DNA of 64,000 nucleotides from Salticus scenicus (Eukaryota; Arthropoda; Arachnida; Araneae; Salticidae), in contig OZ005660.1 of the NCBI GenBank assembly GCA_963930645.1, positions 198,109,427-198,173,426 of the forward strand, written 5' to 3'. A model generated the notes under the pieces. That model saw only the letters and a program-made list of their open reading frames with translations, ran no database searches and had not been told where the DNA came from. The number at the start of each line of letters is the position of its first letter. Positions within the stretch are counted from its first letter, which is position 1. Made by a program: the position numbers and the translations under genes. This document shows positions 32,122-41,400 of this stretch, piece by piece.

Positions 32122-32898
32122 TAAGGCTCCTATATATACAAGCTGGCGCATCAGGCATTTTGCCTTCCGAATCCATTGGTCCCAGGTTCGAATCCTGGTG
32201 TGGGCATGGATGTTTGTGTTGTCTTATGTCTTCAAGATATTGTGTACTTGTTACTGTGTATTAAATAAAAACTTGTAAACCCTTGTGGTGTGGATATTTC
32301 GAGATATAAGCGGCCTTCGAGGCAAGCAAAAAATCTCAGTACTCATCAAACCAAACCAAACCAATCAGGCATTTTGTTGCCTTAGGGTTGCCACATGTAC
32401 CCAGCGCGTTTCTTTGATAAACAAAAGACAAACATTTTTTTTAATCGTCTTACGTTACTTTAGAGTAACCTGTTTTATTATATTTCATAATTTTAGCTAA
32501 GTAAACTATGATATGGAAGTTTGTTTAGCGATAAACTACTATAATCATTCAAGAAGTGAATATAAAGTGTTCACAGATCTTCTATTACTGTGTATTTGAG
32601 TTTTGGCGACATTTTGAAAAAGAGACAGAAACCGCCCTAACAACATATGTTACCCCAGTACATGCATAGGATATCCTCAGAATAAAAAGACATCCTGAGA
32701 ATGTACAGTGAAAGAAACGTGTTTTTAGAAAAATGTTATTGTTGGTTATTGCTCTTATCTTGACCGGATTAGCTTCAGATCAAGATTTATTAAAATCATT
32801 AGGGAAGCGATAAGGACACCAAGCGGGAATGCTGTCCTCTTCGGAGGCAAAAAAAATGGCGGTGATGCGCCGGCCTATTATTTTATTTAGGGGCTCTA
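32122..32898. mobile_element. hAT-like TAAGGCTC element, copy 1 (hosts SINE copy 2)
   Basis: Flanked by a perfect 8 bp direct repeat CGTCAAAT (32114-32121 and 32899-32906). Ends: TAAGGCTCCTATATATACAA, then GCTGGCGCATCAGGCATTTTG on the left; the complement of TAGAGCCCCTAAATAAAAT and GGCGCATCACCGCCATTTT on the right. The right duplication lies within an 80 bp tandem unit, so the element entered that array. A related copy is at 55476-56055. Confidence 0.8.
32163..32363 (+). mobile_element. tRNA-derived SINE, copy 2 (5'-truncated)
   Basis: It begins inside the tRNA-like head (CCTTCCGAATCCATTGGTCC) and lacks the A box; the B box GGTTCGAATCC is intact. The body and AAACC tail match copy 1. A 13 bp target duplication ATCAGGCATTTTG (32150-32162 and 32364-32376) brackets it. 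Confidence 0.88.
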
Positions 32899-33078
32899 CG
32901 TCAAATCTCTCGTAATTCCTGATAACATGGATCTATATATCAACGTAAAATACACTCAAATCAATGAAAAATAAACTAATCAAATCTCTGGAAATTCCTC
33001 ATAACGATGCTCTAGTTCAATGTAAAATACACTCCAATCAATGAAAATCCAATAAACCAATCAAATCTCTCTTAAGAT
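32899..33078 (+). repeat. about 80 bp tandem repeat, right block
   Basis: About two units of the repeat seen at 28018-28259 (TCAAATCTCTCGTAATTCC, then AACGTAAAATACACTCAAAT). The two blocks are separated by the Ty3/gypsy relic, about 140 bases of other sequence, and the TAAGGCTC element. Confidence 0.82.
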
Positions 33079-33083
33079 TGTCC

Positions 33084-33951
33084 CATAGAATAATAATAAA
33101 GGAAGAAGGAGCGTCGGGTTTTGGTTTCGGTTTGTAAAATCCAGGAATGCCGGGTATACGGTTGTAACAGTGCTTCCATCGGATTGGTTGACGACTTGTT
33201 GGCGAGATTTTTTAATCGTCTCGTCTCTCTCTCAATCATCGAGCAGATATACTAGTAGAGGGCGAATCCCTATTCTTTTCTACGGAAGAAAACGTGTCCA
33301 ACATGTTATTTCGTTGAGCTAACTTTTTTCGCTACTTATCGCTTTCTTGGCAATAGTTTTTTTCCCATAAAAAACATTTTTTTAGGTTGTAAATACCAAA
33401 GATTATTTGCATCATTAGATATTATTTGACAAATATATTATAAGAGTTATGTATTTATTATTATTATTTCTAGCGTCTCTTTGTAGCGGCAGACATCTAC
33501 GGAGCTAAGTGAGTTTGGCGAGAATTCATGCTTGGCGCCCACTGTGGCTTGACGCTATGCGCTTATGCACTACGAGGAAAGATCACAAACTACGCGGGCG
33601 CAATACCTCTATGATTCGGCTTTCGGCTAACACAATACCGTAGTAGTTCACGCGCACAGGAGAAAGGAGAAATCTCAAAGTTATTGTCACGTGACACTTC
33701 TCGATGATGTTGGGCACGCAAAGGGGTTGCCATTTCGCTCTCTACCTAAATTAAAGCTCGATGCTCTCAATCAGTCTGCGAGGAAGCACCCACAACAAAC
33801 AGCGATAAATGCGTGGAGGATGGGTGCCCTACTTCAAAGTTGAGAGGAGCAACCGCAAAAGTAGCTTTCGCTGGCAGTAGCATTTCACTAGAAGGGGTTT
33901 GTAAGCATTAGAGTATTGGCATGCTCCGTCTTCCTTCATTATTATTCTATG
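33084..33951. mobile_element. P-like non-autonomous element, 868 bp
   Basis: Perfect 8 bp direct repeats GATTGTCC (33076-33083 and 33952-33959) flank inverted ends CATAGAATAATAATAAAGGA on the left and TCCTTCATTATTATTCTATG on the right. CA ends with 8 bp duplications fit the P superfamily, and the ends resemble those of the CACGGAGTA family next door. The interior is moderately GC-rich with no transposase frame. Confidence 0.72.
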
Positions 33952-34008
33952 GATTGTCCATACTCCATCATTACAGAAAAACGAAGTTATTTTTTGCAAG
34001 GATTGCAG

Positions 34009-34926
34009 CACGGAGTAATATTAATAGGAGTTGAAGGTCCAATGGGAGAAATCTACGAAACTGTGATGTAAATTTTTGGTAAATATTCAGGGCGCCACTT
34101 GTCATTACTCCCTATCTCGGCGCGAATATAATGTTGTTTTCAATAGAATTTTGCCGGAGTACATTTTAAATTTTAAATTTTAAGCAATTTAATTTTTTTG
34201 TAAGTTCTTAAAACTGCATAATTCAGATGTTTCAAAATAAAAACTTGCTCAACAAAGAATCATCCTAAGCTTGATGTTGGTAAAAGGAAATTAATGCAAA
34301 AATCAAATCGCTAGAAACTTATTAACTACAAGTTTTTATACGTCAAATATACTAATAATGAAAAATTATAAGACCTCTATAAGATATCCATAATAATTTA
34401 CATTTTCAAACGACACAATACAAACGATCTCCATTTTTCGGTTCACAAGGATCGTCATTTTTTAAAAGTTCTTTTCCAAAGTAAAATTAGTATAAAATGG
34501 CTCTTAAAAAAAACATGTCGCTTAGAATACCCTAATTAATGAAATTTGCTTTCAATCGAAATTTTTTAAGCTTGATATTATTTAAAAAAAAAATAATTAA
34601 AACGTGACATTTCCCCATTGAATAACATTGCGGAAGCTGGAGAGATGGAAGTATCCGCGTTTGTAATGATCGATAGATGGCACTTTCCCAACTGCAGTTG
34701 TTAGTAAATATAATAGCCACACGTGTATTTATTATTCTTCTTTCTTGTTCTTCTATCATTGTTTCAGCGTGAAAGCTTTCAGTGGTGTGATAATTTCACC
34801 TTAGCCCACCAGAGGGCGAGCATTTCATTACAATCGCGGATTGTACGCTTGCGCCATCTGTAAACATTAGAAAAATACATCACAAAATTTTAGCGAAACT
34901 TTCTTCTCTTGCCTTTATACTCCGTG
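34009..34926. mobile_element. P-like CACGGAGTA element, copy E1, 918 bp
   Basis: Perfect 8 bp direct repeats GATTGCAG (34001-34008 and 34927-34934) flank ends CACGGAGTAATATTAATAGG and the complement CACGGAGTATAAAGG. Internal blocks are shared with 45564-46080, 50070-51115 and 51157-51860, in differing orientation and order, so the family is mosaic. No long frame. Confidence 0.82.
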
Positions 34927-34950
34927 GATTGCAGTTACTCGTTACGGAAC

Positions 34951-35590
34951 AACGAGATATATAAAGTAGAGTGATAAATGGTAACCTTTGAGAAGGTCCA
35001 AGATGAGTCATGTGACATGCTCTCCTTGCACCTGCGTATTCGGTGGTTCCCTTGGTAATAGCTTATTTTCAGTAAATTTCTATGGCAACGGTTTGGAGAT
35101 TGTTCTTGGCAATACTCATAACCGCCAATGTTTTTGGTTACTTACGTAGTTTAATATTCTTTTTGTTCTGAATAATTTTTATTTTTATTTTACTTCTTTT
35201 TTATTTCGTGTAGTTGACCTTTAACCGACAAAATGCTTAAAAATAGTTGAAAAATTATTATTTGTTGTTAAATTTAGCTCTTTAAAAGTTTAAATTTTCT
35301 TTTATAAACACTTTTAAACTTTGTTGGGAAACGATGTAAAAAAGGTATTTTATTTTTTATTAAAATGTGAAATATGTGTAAAATTATTTTTAAAACAATT
35401 TATTTCGGTCATAGGACTGTCATGTTACCTAATAATAATGATAATTTGTCGAACTAATATTTTAAATGCCAAAATAGCGATAAAGGGCCAAATACAGCAA
35501 CCTATTGGAGCATGTCACGTGATTCATCTGGAACCACGGAAAGCTAATCCTTCATCTCTTGAATCAGCACTCTAATTTATATATCTCGTT
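34951..35590. mobile_element. Mutator-like terminal-inverted-repeat element, 640 bp
   Basis: A flanking direct repeat GTTACGGAAC / GTTACGGAAT (34941-34950 and 35591-35600) gives nine of ten matches. Long imperfect terminal repeats of about 90 bases follow: AACGAGATATATAAAGTAGA on the left, and on the right the complement of AACGAGATATATAAATTAGA, then GTGACATGCTC in both. A 9-10 bp duplication with long terminal repeats suggests a MULE. No frame with known domains. Confidence 0.6.
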
Positions 35591-35639
35591 GTTACGGAAT
35601 TTCGCCAAGCAGAAAGTGAACCTACATTCTCCGTTTGAG

Positions 35640-35830
35640 CCGAATGAATACTTTTCTGTTTCAGGTATACGAAGGGCGGGTTCAGGCTCTCGACCGATCC
35701 AGGATCGATCCAATTGGTCGTGGAACAATGCGTCCAGTCTCATCGACCGGTCTGGATCAAAGTCGTTCAGTGTAATGTGTTCCATGGACCGGTCGTGGAT
35801 CAAATCGCCAAGAAATTTTTCCGAGTCATT
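35640..35830. repeat. GATC-rich repeat related to 45410-45530
   Basis: Recurrent CGACCGATCC, GACCGGTC and GTCGTGGATCAAAT motifs. The segment 45410-45530 carries the same motifs in the opposite orientation. They may be the two ends of one old element or two separate fragments. Confidence 0.35.
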
Positions 35831-35898
35831 TGATCCATTTACAAATCCCCCAGACAACACAAATTCGTCTAGATTAAGTCAAAATACGTAATCTGGAT

Positions 35899-36216
35899 AT
35901 ATAGACATGTCCATATTACAGCCAGATTCAGTCTATATTTCATCAGATTTTGTAGATATTATGTAGAAATGTCCTCACCTGTTACGTCTTATGTACGTCT
36001 TTTAGCTGAAAAAAATAACGTAAAATAGATGTATAGTGAACATAATATAGACATGTCCATATTACAGCCAGATTCAGTCTATATTTCATCAGATTTTGTA
36101 GATATTATGTTGAAATGTCCCCACCTTTTACGTAATAAGTACGTCTTTTAGCTTAACAAAATAACGTAAAATGGGCATACGTGAACATAATATAGACATG
36201 TCCACTTTCGTTCATA
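35899..36216 (+). repeat. tandem repeat, about 146 bp unit, a little over two copies
   Basis: ATATAGACATGTCC begins units at 35899, 36045 and 36190; the first two units are nearly identical (CAGTCTATATTTCATCAGAT, TAGATATTATGT, TACGTCTTTTAGCT). Confidence 0.85.
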
Positions 36217-36231
36217 TTAAGTCTAAAAATT

Positions 36232-36272
36232 ACCCATGTTAGTTCATTTCAGAAAATTTTGGAGTGGAAGGC

Positions 36273-36313
<41 letters not shown>

Positions 36314-36438
36314 ACCAACTATGTGAAAAATACCAGAGCCGGAAATCGAACCCTGGCCTTCCAAAATAGTAATAGTTGGTATTTAAAAAAAAAAATCAAC
36401 CTTCCACTCCAAAATTTTCTGAAATGAACTTTCATGGT
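36232..36438. repeat. SINE-like foldback, copy 2
   Basis: Arms 36232-36321 and about 36371-36438 are almost perfect inverted copies (AGTTCATTTCAGAAAATTTT, GGAGTGGAAGG), differing mainly in a T-run that is expanded in the left arm. The loop, read on the minus strand, holds CCAGGGTTCGATTTCCGG, which contains a B-box-like core. Confidence 0.8.
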
Positions 36439-36491
36439 TGATGAATAAATTTCTAAATTAAATTACCCATGTTATTTTTAGATTTATTTAA

Positions 36492-36716
36492 CACGTTCAC
36501 GCCGGCGCATTCTTCTCAAAGTATCTGAGCACTAGCCAATAATTCCGATATCAAAACAGTATACTTAAAACTATTTTGTTCAATAAATCCTAGTCGAATC
36601 ATGTTCTTAGACTAACTAAGATCATGACTCGACAAGGATTTTTTGGACAAGGATTATTGCTAGTACTCGGATACTTTTTCTGCGACCCACCGGTGTACCA
36701 CGCCGGCGTGAACGTG
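36492..36716. mobile_element. piggyBac-like MITE with nested palindromic MITE (copy G)
   Basis: TTAA at both ends (36488-36491 and 36717-36720) and a perfect 16 bp terminal repeat CACGTTCACGCCGGCG. Inside, about 36513-36686, is a degraded copy of the TA-flanked palindromic MITE (AAGTATCTGAGCACTAGC ... GTACTCGGATACTTTTTC), so that MITE probably inserted into the piggyBac-like element. Confidence 0.72.
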
Positions 36717-36825
36717 TTAAACAAAGATGCTGGCAGAATGAAATCCTTAGAGAGTTTTTTTTTTTTTTTTTTTTTTTTTAATAACCTAATACTTGGTGTC
36801 TCTGTCATTCTAAGCAAAATCTACA

Positions 36826-37185
36826 TAATGAGCTTTCTGTGGAATATACAGAAAAAGTCCAAAAAATTATTTTAAAGCTTTAAACTTATATATATATATA
36901 ATTTAATAATTAAAAAGCTTTAAAATATTATTTTTAAAGTTATCTTGATTGAGACAAAAGGAGAGAGGAAAAAAAAAAAGATCGCACTCACTATCTTTTT
37001 TTATAAACCAAATATTAGTGTCGCATATTAGTTTAAGAAAAATCTACATAATGGGCTTTCTGTGAAATCCACAGATATTTTAAAGCTGTAAACTATTATA
37101 TATATATATAATTTAATAATTAAAAAGCTTTAAAATATTATTTTTTTAAGTTATCTTAAGTATGGCATAAGGAGAGGGAAAAAAA
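36826..37185 (+). repeat. tandem duplication, unit about 220 bp
   Basis: ATAATGAGCTTTCTGTGG at about 36826 and ATAATGGGCTTTCTGTG at about 37046 start two copies that share a TA run, ATTTAATAATTAAAAAGCTT and TTTTTAAGTTATCTT. Confidence 0.75.
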
Positions 37186-38280
37186 CTTCCCATGCGATTT
37201 ATTTTTCCGCACAAAATATTTTATATTTTTAAATTTCATTTATTTCCAGCACCCATGTATGTAAGTCATTTTTTATGAAATCTAGCTAGGATTCAAACTT
37301 AGTTCCTTTGGCCCAGTGAACTATTATTCCACTAAGAGTGATGTCCTCATTCAATATTTCACTTGCCTAAGTTTCATCTTTTCTTTATGTGAAGATACAG
37401 AATTACAAGTGATCTTTTTTAAAAAATATAATCGCATTGTGATGGAAAGGAAAAGTTTAAGGTTGCTCACTCCTTTGCGACTTCCCATCTGTAATCAGAA
37501 TTACCAAATCCCATGTAAGTCTATGGTGAAATTTGTTTATAGAATTATTGTTTACCTATTTGAAATTTTGTTTTCACATTCAGAAAATTTACAACTGTTA
37601 TGTTCGTACTCTTTCTCAAAAATTGATTTTTTAAAACTTTAAAAGGGAGTACTAATTTAATGGCTGTGTATTTTTAGAATGTGAAAATGGAATTTAGAAG
37701 TAATATTTAGGTAATGTGCAATTCTATAAACAATTTCACCCATAGGATAACAGGAGCTTTGGGTGACCTTGACGATTTGTGATGTATCCCCATGAATCAT
37801 AACTTTGTTTATATACTTTACGCATGTTTAAAATAAAGGCCAAACAAATTTTTACAAGAATGAAAAATAAACAGAAGAAGTTGCGCTGACTTGTGTGCCC
37901 CAGGCTTTACTCACTTTTTATCCTTGTTCAGCAAAAATCGGCATAACAGTTACACATGAAATTATTCATTACTTAATTTTTAATAATGAAGTTAAACATT
38001 TCCTCCAAAAAACCTCATTCTTTAGAAGTATGGTGAACATATGCTAAGGCATGTTTTTTTTTTTTTAAAAAGAACTCTGGTTTGAGCACTGGCCAGGTCA
38101 TTTTTGTAAAAAATCAATGTGTCTTTTCATTTAAAAATATTTTTAATAAATTTACACTTTTTAATATTCTTTTAGCAAAGTGCCACTTAAATAAATATTT
38201 TTTTTTATTTTCTATATTTTACATGTTCCACAGTTTTTTCATGGGAAAATGCAAAATGCTTGCTAATTTATATGTATTAA
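37186..38280. other. non-coding stretch with one inverted repeat
   Basis: No supported gene. Segments about 37514-37588 and 37676-37750 are imperfect inverted copies (CTATGGTGAAATTTGTTTAT against ATAAACAATTTCACCCATAG), forming a hairpin of about 240 bases. A 108-codon frame across 37316-37642 has no domain features. Confidence 0.45.
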
Positions 38281-38422
38281 CCCTTTGCACTCGAAGACTT
38301 TTTCGCTTCGGCGAACCAACAGCACAAAGCAATTTTTCTCTTATATGCTGAATTACTTATCATTAACATAAATGATTTCACACACAATTTATTAAAACTT
38401 TTTACCTCTTGAATGCAAAGGG
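38281..38422. mobile_element. piggyBac-like MITE, 142 bp
   Basis: TTAA at 38277-38280 and 38423-38426. Terminal repeats CCCTTTGCACTCGAAG and the complement of CCCTTTGCATTCAAGAG. CCCTTTG ends with TTAA duplication are typical of piggyBac-type MITEs. Confidence 0.78.
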
Positions 38423-38456
38423 TTAATTCATATTCCATTTAAGAGTTTTCTGCATA

Positions 38457-39217
38457 CACAGGGTGTCCCAAAAAGATTGAAACGCGGTTTAATTCTTTAC
38501 CTGTTAGAGATGAGAGGGTAATGTAAATTGCAAAAGTGTATTTAATAAGATAGGAAATAAAACTACGCTAGTAAAAATATCTTCCTGTTAATTTTCAAAA
38601 AATTACATTTTTAAAATTTTTATACAACCCCTCTAGACAAATTTTGTCAATTAGAAAGTTTTTATTTTCGATGCAACAACATCACTACAAAAACCTGCAT
38701 TCTCGTATCTTTAAAACTGAATGAATTATACTTAATTGAAAGCTGAGGGACCATATATCAAAATAAAAATGTAAATTTGTGACATATTTTAAAAAGATAA
38801 AATGTATCATAAAATTTGCATTGAAACAATTCTTGAGTATGTTGGACCGATTCACGATCAAGTCACGTAATACATTTTATTTTATTTTTTATATCATGTC
38901 ACAAATTTACTTTTCTATTTTGATATATGGTCCCTCAGTTTTCAATTAAGTATAATTCATTCAGTTTTAAAGATACAAGAATGCGTTTTTTTGCAGTGAT
39001 GTTGTTGCATTGAAAATAAAAACTTTCTAATTGACAAAATTTGTCTAGAGGGTTCGTAGAAAAATTTTAAAAAGTAATTTTTTTAAAATTAACAGGAAGA
39101 CATTTTTACTAGCATAGTTTTATTTCCAATCGTTTTTTGCATACTTTTGCAATTTACATTTCCCTCTGATCTCTAACAGATAAACAAACCATGTTTCAAT
39201 CTTTTTGGGACACCCTG
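38457..39217. mobile_element. long terminal-inverted-repeat element, arms about 370 bp
   Basis: The left arm starts CAGGGTGTCCCAAAAAGATT (38459) and the right arm ends with its complement (39217), next to TA. The arms match along most of their length (for example GACAAATTTTGTCAATTAGA against its complement), meeting near 38830-38870. CAGGGTGTCCCAAAAA ends are common in mariner-type elements of arthropods. No transposase frame. Confidence 0.75.
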
Positions 39218-39219
39218 TA

Positions 39220-40397
39220 TATTTAATCTGTGTGAATAAATAAACAACAATATTTTACTGGGGGAAAAAAATCATCATTTAACCTTCTATTTTCATCCCA
39301 CAATGTACCTGAAAATTTTTTTGCACTCTGTAAACCAATCATAAGTAATAGTTTACATTCTGTAGGAAACATGCTTTTGTGGATCTAAAGAATGTTACTT
39401 TCATTCTGTTGTGCAGCATGGAAATATATTAAAATATGCTTTAAACAACATTGTATTCAAATTCTTTTCAGTGTTCCTAAATTAATCTTTCATTTTCCAT
39501 ATACAAATATATAAATAAAATATTTTTATTTATTATTTATTTATTTTTATTTTATTTATTTATTTTGAGACATTAATTCTCCCTTGATACATGGAAAAAG
39601 CAAACTTAAAGCAGTAAAATAATTTCTTGAATTTCATAAATAAATCCAAATAAAATATTTTAATTAAATTTGTTTGAATTAACCTGGCAAGAAAAATCAT
39701 TGTTTTATAAAGTATCTTGAAATTAAATAGAACTATACCTTTTTGTATATAGTATTTTGTATAGTGTATATAATTATTCGAACACTCTATTACATTTTTC
39801 TGTTTTATTATTTAACGACATTTCTTATTTTAATTTATCTAAACAACCGTTAATTACATGTTTTAAAAGTACAGCGGAGTCACTCCAGATTTTTCCTTTT
39901 TTAATAAACATGTACTTATTCAAAATCAGAAAGTGAATAATAGTGCATCACCGCATGAATAAGTTTTGTATAAAGTCTTTTGTATGTATTGTTGCCTTTA
40001 TCTTACTTTTAAATTTATACCAAGAGTTTTAACATTCTGTTTATTGCATATCTCATTTCTTATAGAATGAAGATAAGTGCATGAATTTAAGCTCATTCTT
40101 GCATTCATCCTTACATAGCATGTCAATTTATTTTATTGTAGTAAAAGCCAAGCAAATGATTTTACTTCTTATTACCAACCAAAATTTTAATTAGCATTTC
40201 ATTACCAGTTATTGCATTTTCAAGTATAAAAGACTGCCATTTAACAGCCACAATAATTTCTTGAAAATGTTTTGTAAATAAATCAACAGTTAAATGAATA
40301 AACTCTTTTTCAGTATATTGAAATGAGAGAGTTACAGTTTCACAGAAATTATCCACCGATATATATATATGTTTATTTATTTATAAATTACAAGCCA
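39220..40397. other. AT-rich spacer
   Basis: TTTA-rich stretches at about 39528-39565. No gene seen. Confidence 0.3.
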
Positions 40398-40399
40398 TA

Positions 40400-40608
40400 C
40401 AGTCAGCAACAAAATTACTGAAGCACTAGTAATAATTCCTATTTAAAAGATGAGTACTTAATACTGTTTTTTAAGTAAATATTTGTTGAGTCATAATCTT
40501 AGTCTTATGCTGCTTATAAAAAAGTAAGTTGATGATGAAAATTAACGATCAAACTAAAAAATAAATAAAAAATGTGGATGTATGCTTCAGTAATTTTGCT
40601 GTTGACTG
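40400..40608. mobile_element. palindromic MITE relative, copy E (diverged)
   Basis: TA at 40398-40399 and 40609-40610. It starts CAGTCAGCAACAAAATTACT and ends AATTTTGCTGTTGACTG. The middle (AGTAAGTTGATGATGAAAAT) is shared with copy D at 23961-24186 and is not palindromic. Confidence 0.8.
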
Positions 40609-40610
40609 TA

Positions 40611-41400
40611 ACAGGGCCACTTGAAATCAAGCTACCACTTGAAAATTTATTATCTAGATAATTTTTGAAACACAGAATCAATTTGAACCAAAGTTGGACA
40701 ATAAACTTACAGTCGGCAGCAAAATTATTAAAGCACTAGCAATAATTCATAAGTAAAAAAAAGTACACTTAATACTGCTTTGTTAAACAAATCCTTGCGA
40801 GTCATTTTCTTAATCACTAAGAACATGACTCGACAAGGATTTATTTAACAAAGCAGTATTAGGTGTACTTTAAGACTTCTACCTGAAAATTTTTCATCAC
40901 AACAATTTTGGAAATACTGAGCTGTTTTACACAAAAGTTGGACAGTGAATTTATTTTGGATTAATAAAGTGAGTAACATGCTCTGCCATTTTATTTCCAG
41001 GTGAAGGCTACTTAAAATCAGGCTTTTAGTTGAAAATTTGTTATGACAATAACCAAAGTTGCACCGAACATTTGATATTCGACAGGTGACGCTGAATATC
41101 TTGATATTTGACAGACTGAATAGTCGAGTTAAATTTTAAATTAAAATATTGAAATTAGTAAAAATATTTTAAGTATTCGGAAGAATACAGAATATTCTGT
41201 ATTCGTTATTCAGCAAAAATCACTATTCAGTGTAACTAACTTTTGAAAGAGTAGTTTTGAAATATTGAATTTATTCGAATCAAAGTCGAACAGTAAACTT
41301 ATCTGACAAACATCGTGAATTAGTTTAATCAGCAACTTGCTCCTGCTATTTTGTTTCCATGTGGCGATTCTCTTGAAAATTTGTCAGTATAATAACTTTT
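40611..41400. repeat. decayed tandem repeat shared with 23140-23660
   Basis: Units with GCCATTTTATTTCCAGGTG (40983), GCTATTTTGTTTCCATGTGG (41346), CCACTTGAAAATTT and AATTTGAACCAAAGTTGGAC. MITE copy F is inserted in it at 40710. Confidence 0.55.
40710..40875. mobile_element. palindromic TA-flanked MITE, copy F (truncated)
   Basis: It starts CAGTCGGCAGCAAAATTATT after TA (40708-40709) and follows the family through the centre (ACAAATCCTTGCGAGTC ... GACTCGACAAGGATTTATTT), but the right terminal about 40 bases are lost after GTGTACTTT. Confidence 0.82.

Noticed and set aside
32130..32250. A tRNA gene
   Set aside because: The B box is intact, but the A box and acceptor stem are missing and the sequence continues into the SINE body with a 3' repeat tail and target duplications.
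37316..37642. 108-codon frame as a membrane protein
   Set aside because: AT-rich composition yields hydrophobic codons by chance; the frame overlaps one arm of an inverted repeat and has no homologous features.
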